Positions 33,167-40,657 of a stretch of 64,000 nt of DNA are shown piece by piece. This DNA is from Victivallis lenta (lineage in GTDB: Bacteria; Verrucomicrobiota; Lentisphaeria; Victivallales; Victivallaceae): contig NZ_VUNS01000019.1 in the NCBI RefSeq assembly GCF_009695545.1, forward strand, positions 1 through 64,000, in the 5' to 3' direction. The first letter of the stretch is position 1. Each line of letters begins with the position of its first letter. The position numbers were made by a program, and so were the translations under genes. A model generated the notes under the pieces. The model searched no databases. It was not told the origin of the DNA and worked only from the letters and a program-made list of their open reading frames with translations.

Positions 33167-33890
33167 TGTGAATGATTTTCTGCGGATGCCGAACTGGTAT
33201 CCGGTTCTGGCCGGGCACACGTTCCTGACCTCGTTCGTCAAAATGCGCTCCGACGTGATCGCCGCGCTGGCGGCAGGGGAGACTGGGGAGCACGATAAAA
33301 GCGCGGCGGTCGCCTCCATTCTGGAAGACCTGCGCCAGCCGCTCGGCGCGATTCCCGGCAACGCGTTTGCGTGCGTCGACTGCTGCGCGCCGACGGACAC
33401 CGAGCGTTTCGAACTGAAGCGCGGCGCGGTGTTTTCGCCCGAAAGCACCTGGAAATATCTGGCGCTGAGCGGAAAGGTCCGCCAGGCGGCGGCGGAGGGA
33501 AAAGCCGAATACATCTGCCTGCGCCCGTTCCGGCGCATGAACCGGACGCGCGAATTCCGCCTCTTCATCCGCGACGGCAAACTGAACGCCATGAGCCAGT
33601 ACCATCTGATCCGCCACTTCCGGCGGCTCGAAGGGGTCCGCAACTCGTTCTGGGAGCAGGCCGCCGACTTTGTTGACCGCATCGCGTGGCTCCTGCCGCT
33701 CAAGACGCTGGTGATGGATATCTATTTTACCAGCAGCGGCAAAATTCTCATCATAGACCTGAATCCGTGGGGTGAGCCGACCGATCCGCTGCTGCTGCAG
33801 AGCTGGGAGCGCGACTGGAGCGTTCCGGCCGGTATCGTGCTGATGGACCCGCCCACGCGGATTTACGGCGACGTCAACGTCTCTTTCTGA
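33159..33890 (+). CDS. CDC123/D123-family ATP-grasp protein
   Basis: This 243-residue protein matches the D123 (CDC123) family along its length: NWYPVLAGHTFLTSFVKM near the N-terminus, YICLRPFRRMNRTREFRLFI (118-137), SQYHLIRHF, and DIYFTSSGKILIIDLNPWGE followed by PTDPLLL. These give the ATP-grasp Mg-ATP ligands (Arg132 and Arg134, Asp187, Asp200, Asn202). In eukaryotes CDC123 assembles eIF2; bacteria have no eIF2, and bacterial members are predicted peptide or protein ligases. Coupled to the membrane-protein gene upstream. Function unknown here. Confidence 0.8.
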   Translation: MSDVNDFLRMPNWYPVLAGHTFLTSFVKMRSDVIAALAAGETGEHDKSAAVASILEDLRQPLGAIPGNAFACVDCCAPTDTERFELKRGAVFSPESTWKYLALSGKVRQAAAEGKAEYICLRPFRRMNRTREFRLFIRDGKLNAMSQYHLIRHFRRLEGVRNSFWEQAADFVDRIAWLLPLKTLVMDIYFTSSGKILIIDLNPWGEPTDPLLLQSWERDWSVPAGIVLMDPPTRIYGDVNVSF

Positions 33891-33904
33891 AACGCGGGAG
33901 CTGC

Positions 33905-35893
33905 ATGGCTATGGGGATGATCCTGTCCGACTGTTCCGCCGCCGGCCCTGTGCCGACCGGCTGTTTCGCCTCTTTGAATGCCGGAGTCGTCAAGCTCGGC
34001 AACCGCCGTTTTTCGCGCAGCTGGCACATAACCCGAAGCGGGCTTGTGCCGCTGTCGGTCCTGTTCGACGGCCGTGAACTGCTTTCGCCGGCACCGGTTC
34101 CGGAAACGGAGGAGGCGGTCGTTCCGCGTTTCCGGGTCGCCGGTTCTCCGCTGACGGAGGTCGGAGCTCCGGCGCTCCATGCATTCCTGGAACTCGATGC
34201 GCCCGGAGGCGTGATCTCCTATCATTTCGCCGTGACGCCCGGAGTTCCGGCCGTCACGGTCGAGCGGATTGCGCCGCAGCAGACAGAGAGCGTCCGCCGT
34301 ACCGGCGGCGACGAGCCGACCGGCCTCGAAACTGACCCCGCAGCGGCGGCGGAAACGGATGAAGCTGCGTGCTGTGAATTCTTCCGGCCAGGCTGCGCCC
34401 ATTTGAAGCTCCGCTTTTTCCGGTTTGCGGACCAGACGGACCGTCACGACAACCTGCTGCAGATTGAGGAGCTCCGCCTCTCCCCGGCCGAGCCGCTTTC
34501 GCTGCGCGGGACGCTGTTTGCGGTGGAGGACCCGCTTTCGGGGCAGGGGATCGTTCTGTTGAAATTCGCGCCGCTGCCGGAGCGCCGTCCGCTGCCGGAC
34601 CCGGTTGATTTCGAATGGGATACGGCGGCTTTTGCTCTTTGCAGCGACCGTTATCCGTGGGCTGTGATCGGCTATGACGGCGGCATGACCGGGTTGACGC
34701 GGGCGCTGCATCTGTACCAGCAGGAGCTGCGCATCGTGAAGCCGGGGCGCGACGGCCTCGCGCTTTCAAACACCTGGGGCGACCGCAACCGCGACCAGGC
34801 GTTGAACGAGGCGTTCATGCTTTCCGAGATCGATATCGCCTCTTCACTCGGCATCGACGTCTGTCAGATCGACGACGGCTGGCAGGGCGGCGTCACGGTC
34901 AACTCCTCGAAAGCGCAGGAGGCCGGCGGGGGCGTCTGGGAGGGATATCACGCCGCCGATCCGGAGTTCTGGCGTGTGCATGCCGGACGGTTCCCGAACG
35001 GCCTCGCTCCGCTGGTGAAACGGGCCGCCGAGCGGAAGGTCGGTCTCGGGCTCTGGTTTTCACCCGACTCCTCGAATGACTTTGCGAACTGGCGCAGGGA
35101 CGTCGATACCGTATGCCGCCTGCAGCGGGAATTCGGCGTTGAATGGATCAAGATCGACGGCGTCAAGTCGCGCACCCGCGAAGGGGAGGCGAATCTGCGC
35201 CGCTTCTTTGCGGAGGCGATCCGGCGCACGGCGGGAGCGCTGACCTTCGACCTCGATGTGACCGCCGAAATCCGGCCCGGTTATTTCGGCATGCCGTCCT
35301 GTGGAACGCTCTTTGTCGAAAACCGGTATACGGACTGGCATCGCTGGTGGCCGTATGCGACGTTCCGCAATCTCTGGCAGCTGTCGCAGGCGATCCCGCC
35401 GGTCCGGCTCCGCTTCGAGTGTCTGAATCCGAAGCGCAACATGGACAAGTACCGGAACGATCCGCTTGCTCCGGCCGGTTATCCGCTGGATTGGATTTTC
35501 GCGTCGGTGATGGCGGCTTCGCCGCTGATCTGGTGCGAACTCTCCGGGCTGTCGGCGGAGTCGCGCACGGAACTCGGCCGGATCCTTCCGGTCTGGCGGG
35601 GCTTCCGGGACGAGCTGCATGCGGGAGTCGCCTATCCGGTCGGGCCGTGTCCGGACGGGACGACCACCTCCGGCTTCTTCACGACGACGGCGGACGAATC
35701 GACCTGCCACCTGATTCTGCTGCGCGACCTCGATGCGGCGCCGGAGCGCGAATTCGAATTACCGGTCCGGCTCTCCGAATACGCGGTCACGACCGTCATG
35801 GGGGAGGGGAGTGTGAAACCCGCAGCGGAGAAACGGCTCCGCTGCACGCTGCCGCCTCGCCGCAGTTACCTCTGGCTCAGGCTGTCGCGGTAG
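33905..35893 (+). CDS. GH36-type alpha-galactosidase-like enzyme
   Basis: This 662-residue protein has an N-terminal beta-sandwich (about 1-270) and a TIM barrel with IDVCQIDDGWQ (317-327), LGLWFSPDSS and EWIKIDGVKS (413-422, nucleophile Asp418), then FDLDVTAEIRPGYFG and LIWCELSGLSAE. This is the clan GH-D pattern of GH36 alpha-galactosidases and related enzymes. No signal peptide is present. It begins 14 bp after the CDC123-like gene and may be co-transcribed. Its last 28 nt overlap the convergent URO-D gene. Confidence 0.82.
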   Translation: MAMGMILSDCSAAGPVPTGCFASLNAGVVKLGNRRFSRSWHITRSGLVPLSVLFDGRELLSPAPVPETEEAVVPRFRVAGSPLTEVGAPALHAFLELDAPGGVISYHFAVTPGVPAVTVERIAPQQTESVRRTGGDEPTGLETDPAAAAETDEAACCEFFRPGCAHLKLRFFRFADQTDRHDNLLQIEELRLSPAEPLSLRGTLFAVEDPLSGQGIVLLKFAPLPERRPLPDPVDFEWDTAAFALCSDRYPWAVIGYDGGMTGLTRALHLYQQELRIVKPGRDGLALSNTWGDRNRDQALNEAFMLSEIDIASSLGIDVCQIDDGWQGGVTVNSSKAQEAGGGVWEGYHAADPEFWRVHAGRFPNGLAPLVKRAAERKVGLGLWFSPDSSNDFANWRRDVDTVCRLQREFGVEWIKIDGVKSRTREGEANLRRFFAEAIRRTAGALTFDLDVTAEIRPGYFGMPSCGTLFVENRYTDWHRWWPYATFRNLWQLSQAIPPVRLRFECLNPKRNMDKYRNDPLAPAGYPLDWIFASVMAASPLIWCELSGLSAESRTELGRILPVWRGFRDELHAGVAYPVGPCPDGTTTSGFFTTTADESTCHLILLRDLDAAPEREFELPVRLSEYAVTTVMGEGSVKPAAEKRLRCTLPPRRSYLWLRLSR

Positions 35894-36933
35894 GCGTTGA
35901 CCGCTTCGAGCATGGCGAGGTAGTTTTCCGCCGGAACATAGTCCGGAATCGAATTGCCGGTTCCGATGGCGAAGCCGTTGGCGAGATCACGGAAGCGCGG
36001 AGCCTCGGCGTCGATTTTCCGGCGGATCTCTTCGGGGGAGCGCGACACGATGAAGTCCATGTCGATGCCGCCGAAGAGGCCGATCCGATCCGAATAATCG
36101 TGAATCCAGCGTTCGAACGGAGCGATCGCGTCTTCATTCGAATGTTTCGCGTCGATGCCGGCCGCGATCAGGTCGTCCATGACTTCAAAAATGCATCCGC
36201 AGCAGTGCAGCAGGAACGGCTTTCCGGCGGCATGCACGCGGTCGATGACCCGCTTGTATTGCGGAATGACCAGTTGGCGGACGGTGTCCGGCATGGTCAG
36301 CAGCGAGCTGCGGAAGCCGAGGTCGTCGCCGATCCGGCAGACGCAGTAGAGCTCTCCGAACTCCTTCAGGAATCGCGTCCAGATCGTTTCCATCAGGTCT
36401 CCGATTCTCCGGTAGAGCTCGGCATGAGCCTCGGGATCGTCAGCTTCCAGGAACGGCAGGTACTGCAGCCCGACGAGATCTTCGGCGAGTTCGAAGGCGC
36501 CGTTCCCGACGCCGCCGATCGCCTTCATGCCGTACGGCATCCGGCGGCCGAGCGCTTCGAACATCGGTGCGGCCAGATCCCAGTAGCGGTCCGGAACCTG
36601 CTCCCACGGAAACGCTTCGAGATCCGCCCGGCTCTGGATCGGCCCCATGCCGCCGCGCAGCGCTCCGCCCGGCGGCATGGCCGCGCCGATGCAGTATTCG
36701 AAGGTGACGACATCATATCCGGCCAGCCGGAAGAACTCTCCATAGGCGGCAAACGCCGCATCGAAGTCACCGGACTCCATCCGGCCGCAGACATCGCTGC
36801 CGGCCAGTTCGTCGATGATTTTGCAGGATACGTTATGCTCGTAGAGCGGCAGGATTTCACTGCGGCAGTTTTCGGCCGCAGCGACCATGCGCCGGTAGTC
36901 CGGCGCCACGCGGGACAACTCTTTTTTCAACAT
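35866..36933 (-). CDS. Uroporphyrinogen-decarboxylase-family protein (probable methyltransferase-type)
   Basis: This 355-residue URO-D superfamily protein has the FLLHCCGCIFEVMDDLI segment whose His/Cys residues are typical zinc ligands of corrinoid-linked methyltransferases (MtaA/CmuA type) rather than haem-making HemE. It also has IGLFGGIDMDFIVSRSPEEI and NGFAIGTGNSIPDYVP. A role in methyl transfer or an uncharacterised C1 step is plausible; the substrate is unknown. It is third in an operon with the isomerase-like gene (7-nt overlap). No corrinoid protein gene is adjacent. Confidence 0.78.
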   Translation of the reverse strand: MLKKELSRVAPDYRRMVAAAENCRSEILPLYEHNVSCKIIDELAGSDVCGRMESGDFDAAFAAYGEFFRLAGYDVVTFEYCIGAAMPPGGALRGGMGPIQSRADLEAFPWEQVPDRYWDLAAPMFEALGRRMPYGMKAIGGVGNGAFELAEDLVGLQYLPFLEADDPEAHAELYRRIGDLMETIWTRFLKEFGELYCVCRIGDDLGFRSSLLTMPDTVRQLVIPQYKRVIDRVHAAGKPFLLHCCGCIFEVMDDLIAAGIDAKHSNEDAIAPFERWIHDYSDRIGLFGGIDMDFIVSRSPEEIRRKIDAEAPRFRDLANGFAIGTGNSIPDYVPAENYLAMLEAVNAYRDSLSQR

Positions 36934-37718
36934 GAATGCCTTAACTCCTTGACTGTCTCTGTTCCGGCGTAACTCCGGAACAGTTTTTCGGCTTTTGCCG
37001 CATCTTCGGCCGGATTTCCGCTCAGGAACTCCATGCCGAAGAATCCGGTGTACGTTTCCCTGACCGGGAGCAGGAGCCGGCGGTAGTCGATCGCGGCCCC
37101 TTCCGCCGGGAAGCCGCGCTTTTCGAGTGCCGCGATGTGAAAGTGGCCGATCCGGTCGATATGCCGGGGAACGCTGTCATACGGGTCGTCGCCCGCTTTC
37201 GCCATATGGTAAACGTCGTACAACAGCAGAAAATCAGGATCGTCAAGGGCATCCGCCAGCTCGAAACCGAATGCTTCGCGGTCAGCCAGATAATCCTTGT
37301 GATCAAAGGAGTTCAGCATCTCGAAAAGCAGTTTCACCCCGCTGCCCCGCAATTCCGGCAGCAGCCCGGAAAAAGCTTCGCGGCAGTTTTCGAACCCTTC
37401 CTCTCTGCTCATGCCGCCGCGGTTCCCGCTGAAGACGACCAGGTACGGCGCTCCGCAGGCGGAAGCTTCATCGGCGAGCCGTTTGAGCTCGTCCGTCAGC
37501 TTCGCGCGGTTGGCCCGGCGGCTGAAGCCGTCCGCCATGCCGGGACCGGCGAGGCTGACGATTTCAAGTCCGGCATCGAGAGCCGCCTGCCGCCGCTCGG
37601 CGGGCACGAGCTCGACCCCGTCGTACCCCATCGCCCGAACCTGACGGAACCACGCTTCGGCAGCAGCCTCCGGCGGGCGGAAACACCAGTCGGCGAGGCT
37701 GAGTCGAAGAGGATTCAC
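36927..37718 (-). CDS. Sugar phosphate isomerase/epimerase, hydroxypyruvate-isomerase-like TIM barrel
   Basis: This 263-residue xylose-isomerase-like TIM-barrel protein shows the metal-site segments LFEMLNSFDHKDYL, LLLYDVYHMAKAGDDPYD and IGHFHIAALEKRG, close to hydroxypyruvate isomerase Hyi. GTG 37718 was chosen because GGAG lies 8 nt upstream and the codon overlaps the stop of the upstream gene (GTGA). The ATG extension at 37751 has no such site. It is the middle gene of a three-gene operon. Confidence 0.8.
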   Translation of the reverse strand: MNPLRLSLADWCFRPPEAAAEAWFRQVRAMGYDGVELVPAERRQAALDAGLEIVSLAGPGMADGFSRRANRAKLTDELKRLADEASACGAPYLVVFSGNRGGMSREEGFENCREAFSGLLPELRGSGVKLLFEMLNSFDHKDYLADREAFGFELADALDDPDFLLLYDVYHMAKAGDDPYDSVPRHIDRIGHFHIAALEKRGFPAEGAAIDYRRLLLPVRETYTGFFGMEFLSGNPAEDAAKAEKLFRSYAGTETVKELRHSC

Positions 37719-38014
37719 TTTATTTTCTCCGCAGCCGGGTGGATTGTCCATACCGAAACGTAGTCAACTCCGGTGACGGTTTTACCGCTCTCCGACAAGG
37801 TGTAGACCGCATCGGGATCGGCCGGCTGCAGGGACCCCGGATCGAGCGGGATCGTGAATTCGCCGTCATCCTCCGCCCGTTTGAAGCAGACGGCGCCGTT
37901 GCCGGCGGAGACGATGATTCCGTGATACTCCGTCCGGCGCAGGAGTTTCCCCCGGGCGTCCGTCCAGGTCAGGCCGGTCAGAATGTGTTTCCCGACGAGT
38001 TGATCCGTGTTCAT
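37715..38014 (-). CDS. Conserved small protein of unknown function
   Basis: This 99-residue soluble protein reads MNTDQLVGKHILTGLTWTDA, then EYHGIIVSAGNGAVCFKRAE, FTIPLDPGSLQPADPDAVYT and VTGVDYVSVWTIHP. It resembles a widespread uncharacterised family with the pattern HG.I......G......LPP...L.PA.PGEY....G..V..PDY...W. It is probably a small beta-barrel. A GAGGAG site precedes ATG 38014. It leads the operon with the isomerase-like and URO-D genes, with GTGA coupling. Confidence 0.7.
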   Translation of the reverse strand: MNTDQLVGKHILTGLTWTDARGKLLRRTEYHGIIVSAGNGAVCFKRAEDDGEFTIPLDPGSLQPADPDAVYTLSESGKTVTGVDYVSVWTIHPAAEKIK

Positions 38015-38276
38015 GGCTGCGTCTCCTCTGGTTTGATTCAGGCGATTCCTGTTCCCGATGCGGAAGAGGACCGGTATAGGCGGCAATCAGACATCTCCCT
38101 TTCCCTGAGGAAGATGAAATTCCGGCGATCCCCAGGGGCAGCCGGACCGCCGCGATTCCTCCCGCGCTTTCTTTAGGATACATCAGGTGTGCCGGTTTTG
38201 CAAATCCGGTTTCGCAAAAAAAGCAAACAGCAGAACGGGGACGCAGCCGGATTGCCGCGTCCCTGCAAATCCGGGA

Positions 38277-38513
38277 TCAGTTTCGGGCGGCGTGCGCGAG
38301 AATCCCGTTTGCCCATTGCTTCAGTTCCTCTGCCGAATAGCGGCCGCTGACGCCGATCAGCGCCGGACTTGCGGCGGACGGAGCTGTCCCGGACGGCCTC
38401 CTGCAGGTAAACACCGGTGTACCGATTGCCCTCCAGCTGCCCGATCAGGTTCCAGCTTCGGCTTCGGTAATCTGAATCGGTTTCCTATTTTCCCTCTCGG
38501 ATTGCTGATTCAT
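38277..38513 (-). pseudogene. Small gene with two compensating frameshifts
   Basis: From ATG 38513 the minus strand reads MNQQSERENRKPIQITEAEA, then in another frame SWNLIGQLEGNRYTGVYLQE followed by AVRD, then back in the first frame SPALIGVSGRYSAEELKQWA and NGILAHAARN with a stop at 38277-38279. The first frame is broken by a TGA. Two indels would restore one ORF of about 79 codons. The protein is not recognised. A BlaI-type box lies 8 bp upstream of its start. Sequencing error is the alternative. The rest of 38015-38668 holds only a GGGACGC/GCGTCCC hairpin (about 38238-38263) and the operator. Confidence 0.45.
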
Positions 38514-38522
38514 TAATAAATC

Positions 38523-38551
38523 TACACATGTAGATGATAATTACGAGTGTA
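38523..38551. promoter_or_regulatory. BlaI-type operator pair
   Basis: A perfect TACACATGTA (38523-38532) lies in the longer palindrome TCTACACATGTAGA. A second site, TACGAGTGTA (38542-38551, one mismatch), begins 19 bp later. They lie between the frameshifted minus-strand gene and the SDR gene. No BlaI gene is adjacent. Confidence 0.55.
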
Positions 38552-38668
38552 GATGATAAAAAAACGAAAAAAGTCCGTTCCGGCAGTCTCGGCATTTCTC
38601 CGGAATTGCCGTCCGGAGGAATCCATGCTAAATTATATGGACAAAGTTCAGAATGAAAGGAACGGATG

Positions 38669-39427
38669 ATGGAAGCCTCATTACAGGGAAAAGTCGCAGT
38701 TGTCACGGGGGGAGCCAAGGGAATCGGAGCCGCCGTCGTGCGGCGTCTGTCGAACGACGGCGCACAGGTGATTGTCGCTGATATTGATGAAAAGAGCGGA
38801 ACGGAGCTTGCCGGAGCGTCTGCGAGGGTGTCGTTCGTCCGCTGCGACGTCTCCGACGAGAAGCAGATTCTCGCGGTGCTGGATAAGGTCGACAGCCGTT
38901 TCGGGCGGCTCGATATTCTGGTCAACGACGCCGCGTGGCAGTTGAATAAGCCCTTGCTCGAAACGACGACGGAGGAGTTCGAACAGGTTATGCGGATCAA
39001 TGTGACCGGCAGCTTCATTTTCCTGCGTGAAAGCGCGAAGCGCATGATTGCAAAGGGAATTCCCGGCGCGATTGTGAATTTCGCCTCGACTTTTGCGGTG
39101 GTGGGTTCTCCCGGATATCTGGCCTATCATGCCTCGAAAGGGGCGATCGCCTCAATGACGCGTGCCGCCGCGATTGCATTGCAGCCGCACGGCATCCGGG
39201 TGAACGCCGTCGCGCCGGGAACGGTCGATACGCCGGGACTTCATGACGGAGCGCGCGATACCGGCGACGAGCGGCGCGGGCTTGAGAGCTTTCTCGCGCT
39301 GCAGCCGCTGAAGCGGTTCGGGCAGCCGGAGGAGATTGCGAACGTGGTCCGTTTTCTCGTGGACGAACAGGCCTCCTTCGTTCACGGCGCGGTGGTCATG
39401 GCCGACGGCGGTTACACGATCGTATAA
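38669..39427 (+). CDS. Short-chain dehydrogenase/reductase (classical SDR)
   Basis: This 252-residue NAD(P)-dependent oxidoreductase has the cofactor motif TGGAKGIG, LVNDAA in place of the usual NNAG, catalytic Ser in NFASTF and YHASK with the catalytic Tyr and Lys, then VNAVAPGTVDTPG. Ribose- or sugar-type or 3-oxoacyl reductases share this pattern, so the substrate is open. Of two consecutive ATGs the second (38669) has better spacing from AAAGGA. A promoter-like TTGCCG-N17-TAAATT lies at 38606-38634. Confidence 0.88.
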   Translation: MEASLQGKVAVVTGGAKGIGAAVVRRLSNDGAQVIVADIDEKSGTELAGASARVSFVRCDVSDEKQILAVLDKVDSRFGRLDILVNDAAWQLNKPLLETTTEEFEQVMRINVTGSFIFLRESAKRMIAKGIPGAIVNFASTFAVVGSPGYLAYHASKGAIASMTRAAAIALQPHGIRVNAVAPGTVDTPGLHDGARDTGDERRGLESFLALQPLKRFGQPEEIANVVRFLVDEQASFVHGAVVMADGGYTIV

Positions 39428-39536
39428 GGGAAGGCGGCAGAGCCGCCGAGGCATCTTCAGCATCGACGGTTCGCGCTTTAACAGGATTTGCGGCTCCGGT
39501 TGTTCTTTCTCTTTTCTCAATACGGCTGCGAGTGCT

Positions 39537-40463
39537 CTATTTCCTGCTGTAATGCTTCACCAGCCGGAACCAGGCGTCGTTCAGGCGTCCGGCAGCCGCT
39601 TTCCCCGTGATGATCAGCGAAACGGAGACGATGATCATCACAATCCCGGTCGCCAGCCGGAAGGTCAGTTGTTCACCGAACACCATCACGCCGAAAAAAA
39701 CGGCGGTGACCGGCTCGAGGGCGCCGAGAATCGCGGTCGGCGTCGCACCGATGTAACGGATCGCCAGCGCCGTGCAGACCAGCGAAATCACCGTCGGAAG
39801 GAATGCGATCATGAGAATGTTCGCCAGCGCCGTCCAGGAGGGAATCCATTGCAGTTCCAGCCCGAATTTCAGCCGCACCACATAGATCGACAGCCCGAAA
39901 AGCAGCGCGTAGAAGGTCAGGACCGCCCCCGGCAGCTCCCGCAGCGCCGACACCTTGACTCCGACGATGTAAATTGCGTAGGCGAGGGCCGAGAGCATCA
40001 CAAGCGTGATCCCGGCAAAACTGAGCGGTCCGCCGTCCCCGCCCTTGTACAGCAGCGCGATGCCGGAAAGGGCCAGCACAATGCTGAACACCGTCACCGG
40101 CGTGATTTTTTCATGGAAGAACAGCGCCATGATGACCGCCACCATGACCGGATAGACGAAGAGGATCGTCGATGCGATTCCCGCATCCATATGGCGGTAG
40201 GAGAGGAATAAGAAGAGCGAGGACCCGGAGAACAGAAGCCCGCCGATGACGAGCGGAAGGAGTTCCCTCCGCTTCAGCGCAAAGGACTGCTTCGTGAATT
40301 TCATTATGACGCCGAGCATCGCCACTGCCATCGAATAGCGGTAGAAGAGAACCGAATCCGCGCTCAGTCCCTCCTTGTAGAGCGGCAGGGCGAAGAGCGG
40401 ATTCATGCCGTATGTGGCCGCGGCGACGGCTCCGACAACGAAGCCCTTGACTTTATCGTTCAT
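39537..40463 (-). CDS. EamA/DMT-superfamily transporter
   Basis: This 308-residue inner-membrane protein has ten predicted helices formed from two EamA repeats; MNPLFALPLYKEGLSADSVL begins the first and ITLVMLSALAYAIYIVGVKV the second, with GALEPVTAVFFGVMVFGEQL near the end. DMT members export or import metabolites such as amino acids or purines. The substrate is unknown. It is convergent with the SDR gene. Confidence 0.88.
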   Translation of the reverse strand: MNDKVKGFVVGAVAAATYGMNPLFALPLYKEGLSADSVLFYRYSMAVAMLGVIMKFTKQSFALKRRELLPLVIGGLLFSGSSLFLFLSYRHMDAGIASTILFVYPVMVAVIMALFFHEKITPVTVFSIVLALSGIALLYKGGDGGPLSFAGITLVMLSALAYAIYIVGVKVSALRELPGAVLTFYALLFGLSIYVVRLKFGLELQWIPSWTALANILMIAFLPTVISLVCTALAIRYIGATPTAILGALEPVTAVFFGVMVFGEQLTFRLATGIVMIIVSVSLIITGKAAAGRLNDAWFRLVKHYSRK

Positions 40464-40525
40464 AAACCGGTCTTTCGAAAGGGGACAGGAAATACGGATT
40501 GATAAGATACACCGGAAGATTCATT

Positions 40526-40586
40526 CCGTCAAGTCCGCTTCCCGCGCTTTCCGGGACTTGACGGAGAGAGGGAAGCGGGTTATATT
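40526..40586 (+). promoter_or_regulatory. Promoter TTGACG-N17-TATATT overlapping an 11-bp inverted repeat
   Basis: The -35 TTGACG (40558-40563) and -10 TATATT (40581-40586) are 17 bp apart. The -35 lies in the right arm of a perfect inverted repeat CCGTCAAGTCC (40526-40536) / GGACTTGACGG (40554-40564). A regulator bound to the repeat would cover the -35. The promoter serves the GH78 gene at 40658. Confidence 0.6.
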
Positions 40587-40657
40587 GAAAACTTCGTTCC
40601 GGACCCGGTGGTCCGTGACGCTGAACCCATCATTTTGAACGATTCCGGGATATTGCA

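Noticed and set aside
40526-40564. Intrinsic terminator at the CCGTCAAGTCC inverted repeat
   Set aside because: No T-run follows and the right arm forms the -35 of a good promoter, so an operator is more likely.
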